This document shows, piece after piece, positions 42,952 through 51,344 of a DNA stretch of 64,000 nucleotides. Numbering within the stretch: position 1 is the stretch's first letter; each line of letters begins with the position of its first letter. The position numbers were made by a program, and so were the translations under genes. The notes below the pieces were generated by a model. That model was not told the origin of the DNA, did no database searches, and worked only from the letters and a program-made list of their open reading frames with translations. This DNA comes from Terasakiella sp033100395 (GTDB lineage: Bacteria; Pseudomonadota; Alphaproteobacteria; Rhodospirillales; Terasakiellaceae): NCBI RefSeq assembly GCF_033100395.1, contig NZ_JAWLVJ010000016.1:39383-103382 (forward strand), read 5' to 3'.

Positions 42952-43911
42952 ATGACGAAAACATTTGCCTCCACAGGCGATCTTGGTGAAAAGAAAGTAA
43001 CTTTTGCCAAACTGGGCGAAGGTGCCTATGCCTACACTGCCGAAGGTGACCCCAACACTGGTGTCATCATCGGTGATGACGGGGTCATGGTAATCGACAC
43101 ACAGGCCACACCTTTCATGGCCCAGGATGTTGTTAAACGCATCCGTGAAGTTACAGACAAGCCGATCAAATACATCCTGATGAGCCACTATCACGCAGTT
43201 CGCGTATTGGGTGCAGCAGCTTATGAGGCTGAAAACATCATTGCATCGCGTGCCACCTACGAAATGATCGAAGAGCGTGGCCAGTTTGACTATGACAGCG
43301 AACTGGGTCGTTTCCCGCGTCTGTTCCAGGGTGCTGAAACCATCCCTGGTCTGACATGGCCATCCATCGTCTTTGATGGCAAGATCACCATCGATTTGGG
43401 TAACTGCCCAGTGGAAATCTGGTCGCCTGGTCGTGGTCACACACAAGGTGACACCATCGCCTGGCTACCGGAACAGAAAATCCTATATGCAGGTGATCTG
43501 GTCGAATTTGGCGCAACCCCTTACACAGGTGATGCGCACCTTCGTGACTGGCCGACAACACTTGACGCCCTTCGTGCGCTAAAACCACAAAAACTGGTTC
43601 CGGGTCGTGGTGACGCTTTGGATACGCCAGAGCTGTGCGAAGAAGCCATGTCTGAAACACAGGCTTTCATCACAGATTTGTACGAAAGCGCAAAAGAAGC
43701 ACGCGAAGCCGGGAAAGACCTGCAAGGTGCCTTCAACCTGTGTAAAGAACGTATGGATCCGAAATACGGTGACTGGGTGATCTACGAACACTGCATGCCG
43801 TTTGACGTTTCGCGTGCTTACGACGAAGCCGGTGGCATGGAACGCCCGACCATCTGGACTGATGAACGCGATCAGGAAATGTGGTCCGCGCTCAACAGTA
43901 ATCAGGGATAA
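42952..43911 (+). CDS. Metallo-beta-lactamase-fold protein with degenerate metal site
   Basis: 319 aa with the overall MBL fold (GVMVIDTQATPFMAQDV, IKYILMSHYHAVRVLGA, GRGHTQGDTIAWLP, LYAGDLVEFGATPY). The normal H-x-H-x-D-H reads HYHAVR, so the Asp and third His are lost, and the last His position is GRGD. Two early His, one mid His and the bridging Asp remain, so it may bind a single metal or act non-hydrolytically. It follows the DUF2783 gene by 35 bp and is 4 bp before the MFS gene. Probably a thioesterase- or lactonase-like step of the aromatic route; uncertain. Confidence 0.85.
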   Translation: MTKTFASTGDLGEKKVTFAKLGEGAYAYTAEGDPNTGVIIGDDGVMVIDTQATPFMAQDVVKRIREVTDKPIKYILMSHYHAVRVLGAAAYEAENIIASRATYEMIEERGQFDYDSELGRFPRLFQGAETIPGLTWPSIVFDGKITIDLGNCPVEIWSPGRGHTQGDTIAWLPEQKILYAGDLVEFGATPYTGDAHLRDWPTTLDALRALKPQKLVPGRGDALDTPELCEEAMSETQAFITDLYESAKEAREAGKDLQGAFNLCKERMDPKYGDWVIYEHCMPFDVSRAYDEAGGMERPTIWTDERDQEMWSALNSNQG

Positions 43912-43915
43912 TTTA

Positions 43916-45103
43916 ATGTCGGCATCTCCTCGTTTGAGCGTACTCGCCATCCCAATTCTGGCTGTGATGACGGGGAATGCCGCTTTATCACTGGATATGT
44001 ATCTGCCCGCCTTTCCGTCCATCGCCAATGACCTTGGCGTGGCGGAAAGCGCTGTGCAACAAACCATGGCGACCTTTCTTTTCGGGTTTGCCTTTGGACA
44101 AATGATCTATGGCCCGCTTTCAGACAGTCTGGGACGCCGCACGGTCATTTTGATCGGTCTGACTTTATACGGGCTGATCAGCACCTTCTGTGCTTTAAGC
44201 ACGGACATTCACGATCTGACATTCTACCGCCTGATCCAAGGATTGGCTGGCGCATCCGGTTCCGTTCTGGGTCGGGCCGTTATCCGCGATGTCTATCACG
44301 GACCGGAACTGACCAAGGCTCTTTCTCTGCTGATGCTGGTCCTGACCGCTGCGCCCATGGCCGCCCCCCTGATCGGGGCTGCAGTACTGGATATCTGGGA
44401 TTGGCGCGCCATCTTCTGGACGCTCAGTGCCTATGCGTGCCTGTGGTGTTTTCTGATTATTCTGTTTGTGCCTGAAACCCTTGCAAAAGACAAACGGGTC
44501 ACGCTGAACCTGTCGTTTCTGATCACGGCCACCCGCGAGGTCCTGAGCCATAAACAAGCAATGGGTTATATCCTGAGTGCAAGTCTCGGCTTTGCAGGCA
44601 TGTTTGCCTATATCACAGCGACGCCCTTTATTTACATGAACATCTTCGGCATCAAGCCCAGCGGATATGCCCTGTTTTTTGCGGCCAATATTCTGTCCAT
44701 GGCGATCTTTTCTTTCTTCAATCGCCGCATTGCAAGCCACACGCCCCTGCCCAAACTGATGATTTATAATATCTGGGTGCTGATTATCAGTGCGGTCGTC
44801 CTGCTCTTCAACAGCATTATGGGGATTGGTGGCGTCTGGGGTCTGGCGATCCCGTTGTTTTTCTTCGTCGGGTGCTTGAGCCCCATGGCGGCCAACGGCA
44901 TTTCCGGCACGCTGGAACCGTTTGGGAAATTTGCTGGGACCGCTTCTTCCATCTTCGGCCTGTTCCAGTTTGGGCTTGGCAGCCTAAGCGGATTTCTGGT
45001 TTCCTTGCTGAATGATGGCACACAAATGCCCATGGCCTATATTATCTTTGGCTGTGCGGTGTTATCGGTTATGGTGTTCACCCTGTCGCGCAAAGGGTCC
45101 TGA
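43916..45103 (+). CDS. MFS drug-resistance transporter, Bcr/CflA type
   Basis: 395-aa exporter with 12 membrane segments. Bcr/CflA hallmarks: SLDMYLPAFPSIANDLGV, FLFGFAFGQMIYGPLSDSLGRRTVILIG (MFS motif A) and RLIQGLAGASGSVLGRAVIRDVY (motif C region). Start ATG 43916 is just after the MBL stop; the frame is open upstream inside MBL but only this start gives the family N-terminus. It could export an aromatic intermediate or antibiotic. Confidence 0.92.
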   Translation: MSASPRLSVLAIPILAVMTGNAALSLDMYLPAFPSIANDLGVAESAVQQTMATFLFGFAFGQMIYGPLSDSLGRRTVILIGLTLYGLISTFCALSTDIHDLTFYRLIQGLAGASGSVLGRAVIRDVYHGPELTKALSLLMLVLTAAPMAAPLIGAAVLDIWDWRAIFWTLSAYACLWCFLIILFVPETLAKDKRVTLNLSFLITATREVLSHKQAMGYILSASLGFAGMFAYITATPFIYMNIFGIKPSGYALFFAANILSMAIFSFFNRRIASHTPLPKLMIYNIWVLIISAVVLLFNSIMGIGGVWGLAIPLFFFVGCLSPMAANGISGTLEPFGKFAGTASSIFGLFQFGLGSLSGFLVSLLNDGTQMPMAYIIFGCAVLSVMVFTLSRKGS

Positions 45104-45120
45104 AAAGAAGAAGAAAAACA

Positions 45121-46002
45121 ATGCATCTCCCAAAAGCATCCGTCCTCTGGCTGGGTATCAGGCCCAAAACCCTGACCATGTCGCTGATGCCTGTTCTGGT
45201 GGCCTTTGCCCTTGCTTTGTCTGAACAACTCAGCATTAATTATCTGGCCTTGGCCACGATTATCCTGTCGGCCTGTGCCATTCAGATTGCCACTAACCTG
45301 CATAATGATGCACAGGATTTTATCAACAAAACCGATACGTCGGCCCGTATCGGCCCCCTTCGCATCACGCAAGCCGGACTGGCAACAGCTGAAGAAACCA
45401 AAAACGCCGCCCATCTGTTTATTGCGATTGCTGCCCTTTGTGGGGCCTATCTGGTCTTTGTGGGTGGTATCTCGATTATGATGATCGGAATTGTCTCGCT
45501 GCTTGCGGCCTATGGATATTCCAGCGGCCCCTATCCCATTTCACGCAGTCCCTTTGGCGAAGTATTCGTGCTGGTCTTTTTCGGGCTGATTGCGGTGTCT
45601 GTCAGTTACTATTTAATCACAGGAATATGGTCTCAGGGCACACTCACCTACGGCCTGATTGTCGGCAGCCCGGCCTGTGCGGTTCTTTTGCTCAACAACT
45701 ATCGTGATCTGGAAAATGACACCACTGCCGGGCGCAAGACACTGGCGATTATGATCGGATCAACGGGTGCGCGATGGCTATACGTCCTGCTGATCCTGTT
45801 GCCCTACCCGGTTCTGGTTTCCATCACCCCGGTCAGTGAACTGATGATCCTGCCCTTTGCAGGTATGATCATCGCCATCATCGCTATCAAGAAAATACTG
45901 AGCGTGGTTGAAAAAACAGAACTGAACAAATGTCTGGTTATCACGGCGGCATCGCAAACCGTCATGTCCATCGGCCTGAGTGCTTATCTGGTTTTCAGCT
46001 GA
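45121..46002 (+). CDS. UbiA-superfamily prenyltransferase, MenA-like
   Basis: 293-aa membrane prenyltransferase with about eight to nine segments. The first Asp-rich motif is NLHNDAQDF plus D-x-x-ARIGPLRITQAGL and the second NNYRDLENDTTAGRKTLAIMIG; these match 1,4-dihydroxy-2-naphthoate prenyltransferase (MenA) rather than UbiA. No other menaquinone genes are nearby, and alphaproteobacteria usually make ubiquinone, so the acceptor is uncertain. It is 17 bp after the MFS gene and overlaps the convergent CoA-transferase gene by 19 bp. Confidence 0.85.
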   Translation: MHLPKASVLWLGIRPKTLTMSLMPVLVAFALALSEQLSINYLALATIILSACAIQIATNLHNDAQDFINKTDTSARIGPLRITQAGLATAEETKNAAHLFIAIAALCGAYLVFVGGISIMMIGIVSLLAAYGYSSGPYPISRSPFGEVFVLVFFGLIAVSVSYYLITGIWSQGTLTYGLIVGSPACAVLLLNNYRDLENDTTAGRKTLAIMIGSTGARWLYVLLILLPYPVLVSITPVSELMILPFAGMIIAIIAIKKILSVVEKTELNKCLVITAASQTVMSIGLSAYLVFS

Positions 46003-47210
46003 ACCACATTATTCACCGCAAGCTCATCCAACTCGGCATCGCTTAAATCCAGAATTTCACGCAACACATCGGCTGTATCATGAGCCAGAACGGGCGGGGC
46101 TTCTTCATACACCACAGGCGTTTCTGAAAACTTCAGGGGTGAACCGACCTGTGGGACTTTCCCTGCAACGGGATGATCCAGTTCCACCAGCATATCACGG
46201 GCCTGCACCTGCGGGTCAGCAAACACGCGGTCGATAGTGTTGATGGGACCGCACGGAACTTGCGCCGTTTCAAGTTCAGCAATCCACCAATCAAGCTTAT
46301 CTTTGGCAATCCGCGTCTGTAACAACGGGATCAGGGTCTCGCGATGCTCCACCCTTCCTGCATTGGTTTTAAAACGGTTATCACCGCCCACATCATCCAG
46401 TCCGGCAACTTCGCAAAATTTTGCAAACTGGCTATCATTGCCCACAGCCAAAATCATATGCCCGTCCGATGTGGCAAATGCCTGATAGGGCACGATATTG
46501 GGATGCGCATTGCCCATCCGGCCCGGAACGATCCCCCCTGTCAGATAATTCATGGACTGATTGGCCAGCGTTGCCACCTGCACGTCCAGCAAAGACAAAT
46601 CCACATGCTGGCCTTCCCCTGTGCGGTTCCTATGTGCAAGGGCCGCCTGAATGCCGATCACCGCATAAAGTCCGGTCATTACATCCGACAAAGCCACACC
46701 GACCTTGACTGGTCCGCCGTCGGCTTCGCCCGTCACACTCATCAACCCGCCCATTCCCTGGATCAGGAAATCATAGCCTGCCCGGTTGGCATAAGGACCT
46801 GTTTGCCCAAACCCTGTGATAGAACAGTAGACAATATCCGGTTTGACCTGCTTCAGGCTTTCATAGTCCAGCTTGTATTTTTTCAGACCACCGACCTTAA
46901 AATTTTCAATCACCACATCGCATTCCGCCACCAGCTGATGGATCAGCTTCTGGCCTTCCTCGGTTGCCATATCAATCGCAACGGACCGTTTATTGCGATT
47001 AGCCGACATGAAATAGGCTGCATCATCCGTATCTTGCCCGTTCTGATCTTTCACATAAGGTGGCCCCCATCGCCGGGTATCATCACCGGCATGGGGACGT
47101 TCAATCTTGATGATCTCCGCCCCCATATCGCCCAGCGTTTGGGATGCCCATGGGCCAGCCAGAATGCGTGACAGATCAAGCACGCGGATATGTGATAGTG
47201 GGCCTGCCAT
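45984..47210 (-). CDS. CaiB/BaiF-family CoA-transferase, probably glutarate CoA-transferase
   Basis: 408-aa class III CoA-transferase. RVLDLSRILAGPWASQTLGDMGAEIIKIE, MSANRNKRSVAIDM, the catalytic Asp region (RAGYDFLIQGMGGLMSVTGE) and HVDLSLLDVQVATLANQS are typical. It is directly coupled (1-base overlap, TAATG) to glutaryl-CoA dehydrogenase, as in lysine/glutarate degradation where this family activates glutarate with succinyl-CoA. The glutarate assignment rests on context. Confidence 0.87.
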   Translation of the reverse strand: MAGPLSHIRVLDLSRILAGPWASQTLGDMGAEIIKIERPHAGDDTRRWGPPYVKDQNGQDTDDAAYFMSANRNKRSVAIDMATEEGQKLIHQLVAECDVVIENFKVGGLKKYKLDYESLKQVKPDIVYCSITGFGQTGPYANRAGYDFLIQGMGGLMSVTGEADGGPVKVGVALSDVMTGLYAVIGIQAALAHRNRTGEGQHVDLSLLDVQVATLANQSMNYLTGGIVPGRMGNAHPNIVPYQAFATSDGHMILAVGNDSQFAKFCEVAGLDDVGGDNRFKTNAGRVEHRETLIPLLQTRIAKDKLDWWIAELETAQVPCGPINTIDRVFADPQVQARDMLVELDHPVAGKVPQVGSPLKFSETPVVYEEAPPVLAHDTADVLREILDLSDAELDELAVNNVVQLKTR

Positions 47211-48388
47211 TAAAAGAACGCCTGCAAACCTGTTTGTGCCCGACCCAAAATCAGGCGGTGAATATCATAGGTGCCTTCGTAGGTATTGACCGTTTCCAGA
47301 TTGACCATATGGCGGATGACATGAAATTCATCTGAAATCCCGTTGCCGCCATGCATGTCACGCGCCATCCGTGCGATCTCCAACGCCTTGTTGACGTTAT
47401 TGCTTTTGATGATGGAGATATTTTCAACTGCGCAGTTATCTTCATCCATCAAGCGACCAACACGAAGGGCGGCCTGAAGACCCAGAGTGATTTCCACCTG
47501 CATGCCGGCCAGCTTGTTCTGATAAAGCTGGTTCTGTGCCAGCGGGCGATCAAACTGTTTACGGTCCAGCCCATATTGCAGAGCCGCGTGCCAGCAGAAT
47601 TCTGCTGCCCCCAACGCACCCCAGGCAATCCCGAAACGTGCCTTATTCAAACAGCCAAAGGGACCTGCCAGACCTCTGACATTCGGTAACAAGTTTTCTT
47701 CGGGTACAAAGGCGTCATCCAGCACAATCTCCCCCGTAATGGACGCACGCAGGCTCATCTTGCCTTCAATCTTTGGGGTGGAGAAACCTTCGGTGCCACG
47801 TTCCACAATAAAGCCACGGATAACGCCATCCAGCTTGGCCCAGACAATGGCGATATCGGCAATGGGGGAATTGGTAATCCACATTTTGTTTCCGGTCAGC
47901 TTGTAGCCACCATCAACCTTGACCGCGCGCGTCTTCATACTGCCGGGGTCCGATCCGTGATCCGGTTCTGTCAGGCCGAAACAGCCGACATATTCCCCGG
48001 TCGCCAGTTTCGGCAAATACTTTTCGCGCTGTTCTTCTGATCCGTAAGCATGGATGGGATGCATCACCAGCGAGGATTGAACCGACATGGCAGAACGATA
48101 GCCGGAATCCACCCGCTCAACTTCGCGTGCAATCAACCCGTAGCAAACATTGCTCATGCCAGCACAGCCATATTTTTCCGGGATGGTGCAACCAAGTAAG
48201 CCCAGCTCGCCAAATTCATTCATGATCTCGCGATCAAAGCTTTCGTTACGGTTGGCTTCCAGGATGCGCGGCATCAGTTTGTCGTCACAAAACGCACGCG
48301 CACTATCACGCACCATGCGTTCTTCTTCGCTGATCTGATCATCAAACAGAAACGGGTCATCCCACTTAAAAGCAACTTTGCTTGCCAT
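47210..48388 (-). CDS. gcdH: Glutaryl-CoA dehydrogenase
   Basis: FAD acyl-CoA dehydrogenase that oxidises and decarboxylates glutaryl-CoA to crotonyl-CoA. 392 aa, usual length. FDDQISEEERMVRDSARAFC start, TEPDHGSDPGSMKTRA, NKMWITNSPIADIAIVWAK, and the catalytic Glu in NTYEGTYDIHRLILGRAQTG, which is specific to GcdH. Preceded by AAGGATG ribosome site. Forms a two-gene operon with the CoA-transferase, divergent from a LysR regulator. Confidence 0.95.
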   Translation of the reverse strand: MASKVAFKWDDPFLFDDQISEEERMVRDSARAFCDDKLMPRILEANRNESFDREIMNEFGELGLLGCTIPEKYGCAGMSNVCYGLIAREVERVDSGYRSAMSVQSSLVMHPIHAYGSEEQREKYLPKLATGEYVGCFGLTEPDHGSDPGSMKTRAVKVDGGYKLTGNKMWITNSPIADIAIVWAKLDGVIRGFIVERGTEGFSTPKIEGKMSLRASITGEIVLDDAFVPEENLLPNVRGLAGPFGCLNKARFGIAWGALGAAEFCWHAALQYGLDRKQFDRPLAQNQLYQNKLAGMQVEITLGLQAALRVGRLMDEDNCAVENISIIKSNNVNKALEIARMARDMHGGNGISDEFHVIRHMVNLETVNTYEGTYDIHRLILGRAQTGLQAFF

Positions 48389-48472
48389 CTTTTACATCCT
48401 TGGAAGAGAAATCATTTATCATTCATTTAGATGATGATAACCTGTATTAAAAGCGACATTTTTTCACAACTT

Positions 48473-48489
48473 CATTCATTTTATGAATG
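48473..48489. promoter_or_regulatory. Palindrome in the gcdH-LysR divergent region
   Basis: CATTCAT-TTT-ATGAATG, a perfect 7-3-7 inverted repeat with LysR-like spacing (T-N11-A type). It lies 18 bases before the preferred LysR start at 48507 and overlaps the alternative ATG 48483. Probable autoregulatory and gcdH control site. Confidence 0.6.
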
Positions 48490-48506
48490 ACAAGGCTAAT
48501 TTTATC

Positions 48507-49385
48507 ATGCGACGCCATTTGCCCAGTTTCACCTCCCTCATCTGTTTTGATGCTTCGGCACGTCATCTAAACTTCACCCGTGCAGCTGAAGAATTGAACC
48601 TCACCCAAAGTGCGGTCAGCCGACAGGTGCGCAATCTGGAAGAATTCGTGCAGACAGACTTGTTTCACCGCGTGAAAAAACGATTGGTTTTGACCGATGA
48701 AGGAAGCAAATATGCCAAGGCTATTGAGGAACATCTAACCGGGTTAGAGCAGGAAACATTAAAAATCCTGACCAAAGATCAGAATGACACGCGGTTAAAT
48801 GTCGGCACCTTCCCTACTTTCGGGTCGCGATGGCTGATCCCGCATTTACATGATTTCACACAAAAGCATCCGGAAATTCAGTTTAATATGGTGACGGGTC
48901 TCGGCCCTTTTGATTTCAAGGCGCAGGATATAGACATTGCCATTCAGCATGGCGATGGCAACTGGGACGATGTGGAAGCCACAAAACTGGTTGAAGAAAC
49001 CGTGGTAGCTGTCTGTTCTCCTACCCTGATTTTGAAGGAGACAGAGATCACTCCGGAAACCGCATTAAACTACACACTCTTAAACCTTCAGACCCGCCAG
49101 TACGCCTGGCCGGAATGGATTGAGGCACAGAACATCACGCCCAAAACCATGGTCAGCGGGCCGAATTTTGAAACTTTTTCCATGATGATCCGCGCAGCCC
49201 TTTCCGGCCTTGGCGTTGCCATCATCCCGGACATGTATATCCGGGATGAATTGGCAAGCGGGCAGCTGCTCTCCCCCTTCGGCCCAGCAATCCAGAGCCA
49301 AAGGGGGTATTATCTGGTGACCACACCCAAAAAGAAAGACATGCAGAAAGTCGCTGCCTTCATGGATTGGGTGAAATCGATTTAG
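48507..49385 (+). CDS. LysR-family regulator (GcdR/GcvA-like)
   Basis: Likely activator of the divergent glutarate genes. N-terminal helix-turn-helix RHLNFTRAAEELNLTQSAVSRQVRNLEEFVQTDLFHR, then a periplasmic-binding-like effector domain (GTFPTFGSRWLIPHL, GVAIIPDMYIRDELASGQL). About 292 aa. I prefer ATG 48507 (MRRHLPSF, typical start) with AAGG upstream; ATG 48483 is possible. Its 3' end overlaps phaB by 4 bp. Confidence 0.9.
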   Translation: MRRHLPSFTSLICFDASARHLNFTRAAEELNLTQSAVSRQVRNLEEFVQTDLFHRVKKRLVLTDEGSKYAKAIEEHLTGLEQETLKILTKDQNDTRLNVGTFPTFGSRWLIPHLHDFTQKHPEIQFNMVTGLGPFDFKAQDIDIAIQHGDGNWDDVEATKLVEETVVAVCSPTLILKETEITPETALNYTLLNLQTRQYAWPEWIEAQNITPKTMVSGPNFETFSMMIRAALSGLGVAIIPDMYIRDELASGQLLSPFGPAIQSQRGYYLVTTPKKKDMQKVAAFMDWVKSI

Positions 49386-50119
49386 GCAGCCATATACTGC
49401 CCACCGTTGATCGAAAAAGTCGCCCCATTGATGAAGGAAGCATTGTCGGATGCAAGGAAAACCACGGCGGCGGCAATGTCATTGGGCACGCCCATACGTC
49501 CACAGGGGATTTTCTTGACCTCAGCTTCCAGAATATCTGCGGGCATGGCTTGTGTCATTTCGGTTTCAATAAAACCGGGACAGATGGCATTGACGGTAAT
49601 GCCTTTATTAGCCAATTCCTGCGCAACCGATCGGGTAAAGCCCAGAATGCCTGCCTTTGCCGCCGCATAATTCCCCTGTCCAAACTGGCCACGCTGCCCG
49701 TTCATGGAACTGATGTTAATGATCCGACCCCAGCCTGCATCACGCATGGATGGGCTAAAAACGCGCGATGTGTTGAACACGCCGCCCAGATTGACATCAA
49801 TTACGGACTGCCATTGCTTTGGATCCATCTTATGCATAAAACCATCGCGCGTGATCCCGGCATTATTGACCAGCACTTCCACACGACCCCATTTTTCTTC
49901 AATCTCTTTTTGTGCTGCTACTACACTTTCAAAAGACGCCACATCAACAACGACGCCAGGAATACCTGTTTCCTTTTCAAAGGCATGTATCTGATCCGGG
50001 TCGATATCACCGATCACCACCTGAAAACCAGCCGCCTTTAAATCATGGGCGCATTTTGCACCAATACCGCGCGCACCACCCGTAACAAAGGCTGTTTTTT
50101 GTTCTGAAACTTGTGTCAT
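49382..50119 (-). CDS. phaB: Acetoacetyl-CoA reductase
   Basis: NADPH-dependent reduction of acetoacetyl-CoA to 3-hydroxybutyryl-CoA. 245-aa short-chain dehydrogenase; GGARGIGAKCAHDL, NNAGITRDGFMHKM, INISSMNGQRGQFGQGNYAAAKAGILGFTR and CPGFIETEMTQAMP follow PhaB closely. It lies 12 bp after the thiolase stop, the classic phaA-phaB order. No PHB synthase is in the window. Confidence 0.93.
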   Translation of the reverse strand: MTQVSEQKTAFVTGGARGIGAKCAHDLKAAGFQVVIGDIDPDQIHAFEKETGIPGVVVDVASFESVVAAQKEIEEKWGRVEVLVNNAGITRDGFMHKMDPKQWQSVIDVNLGGVFNTSRVFSPSMRDAGWGRIINISSMNGQRGQFGQGNYAAAKAGILGFTRSVAQELANKGITVNAICPGFIETEMTQAMPADILEAEVKKIPCGRMGVPNDIAAAVVFLASDNASFINGATFSINGGQYMAA

Positions 50120-50131
50120 TCTCTTCTTTCC

Positions 50132-51307
50132 TTAACAGTTTTCAATGATCAGACAAATGCCCTGACCGCCACCAATACACATGGTAATCAGCCCATATCG
50201 GCCGCCTGTGCGTTTCAATTCATAAAGGGCTTTCACCAGCAAAATCGCCCCTGTTGCGCCAACCGGATGACCAAGGGCCACGGCCCCGCCATTGATATTG
50301 ACCTTTTCCGAATCAAAGCCCAGCTGGTCACTGACGGCTAATGCCTGCACAGCGAAAGCTTCATTTGATTCAATCACATCAATGTCAGACAAGCTGAGAT
50401 CAGCACGCGCTAATGCCTGCTGTACCGCTTCGACGGGTCCCAGTCCCATCACTTCCGGCTTCACACCAGCATTGCCATAAGACACAATCCGCCCTTCTGG
50501 GGTCAGTCCCTGGTCTTTCACCATTTTTTCAGAAGCCAGCGTGATTGCCGCAGCCCCGTCGTTAATGCCAGACGCGTTGCCTGCGGTGACCGTGCCGTCT
50601 TTTTGAAAGACCGGGCGCAATTTTTCAAAATCCGCAAGTTGCGCACCCAGGCGGGTATGTTCATCCACATTAAAGATCGTGCCTTTGCGTTGATCGGCTA
50701 CCACATCGACAATCTGATCCTTGAAACGTCCTTCCTTAATCGCACGTTCAGCCCGATGATGGCTTTCAAGGGAAAAAGCATCCTGACGGTCCCGCCCAAT
50801 CTCATCAGCCTTAGCGATATTTTCTGCCGTCACCCCCATATGACCGTGACCAAATGGATCAGTCAGCACACCAACCATCATATCAATGATCGCATCATCG
50901 CCCATGCGCTTGCCCCAGCGATGTGCCGACATCAGGTAACCGGCACGGCTCATACTCTCTGCACCACCTGCAACGGCAATATTGACATCATCCAGCTGGA
51001 TCTGCTGAGTTGCGGTGAGGACGGCCTGCAGGCCACTGCCACACAAACGATTAACCGTCAGGCTGCGCGAACTTTCAGCCATCCCGGCATTGATGGCCGC
51101 CACGCGGGAGATATACATATCGCGTGCTTCACCGTGCAGCACACTGCCGAGCACGCATTGTTCCACCGTTTTAGGATCAAGTTTGGCCCGATCAATCGCT
51201 TCTGCAATCACCGTTGTTGCCAGATCACAGGTGGGGACATTTTTCAAGCTGCCGCTATACGCGCCAATAGCCGTGCGTACAGCAGACAAAATATAAACAT
51301 TCTGCAT
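50132..51307 (-). CDS. phaA: Acetyl-CoA C-acetyltransferase (thiolase)
   Basis: Condenses or cleaves acetoacetyl-CoA. 391 aa with catalytic Cys in VNRLCGSGLQAV, NGGAVALGHPVGATGA (His) and CIGGGQGICLIIENC (second Cys). Adjacent to phaB, hence the symbol, but the nearby acyl-CoA ligase and sigma-54 regulator suggest that it may also work in the degradative direction. Confidence 0.93.
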   Translation of the reverse strand: MQNVYILSAVRTAIGAYSGSLKNVPTCDLATTVIAEAIDRAKLDPKTVEQCVLGSVLHGEARDMYISRVAAINAGMAESSRSLTVNRLCGSGLQAVLTATQQIQLDDVNIAVAGGAESMSRAGYLMSAHRWGKRMGDDAIIDMMVGVLTDPFGHGHMGVTAENIAKADEIGRDRQDAFSLESHHRAERAIKEGRFKDQIVDVVADQRKGTIFNVDEHTRLGAQLADFEKLRPVFQKDGTVTAGNASGINDGAAAITLASEKMVKDQGLTPEGRIVSYGNAGVKPEVMGLGPVEAVQQALARADLSLSDIDVIESNEAFAVQALAVSDQLGFDSEKVNINGGAVALGHPVGATGAILLVKALYELKRTGGRYGLITMCIGGGQGICLIIENC

Positions 51308-51344
51308 GTTTCAATTCTCCGATGGATTTAGTGGGGGATAGGCT

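Noticed and set aside
46344..47171. Plus-strand open frame of 275 codons opposite the CaiB-type gene
   Set aside because: Cys/His-rich product with no recognisable motif and fully antisense to a well-supported enzyme.
50603..51331. Plus-strand open frame of 242 codons opposite thiolase
   Set aside because: Antisense shadow of a strongly conserved gene.
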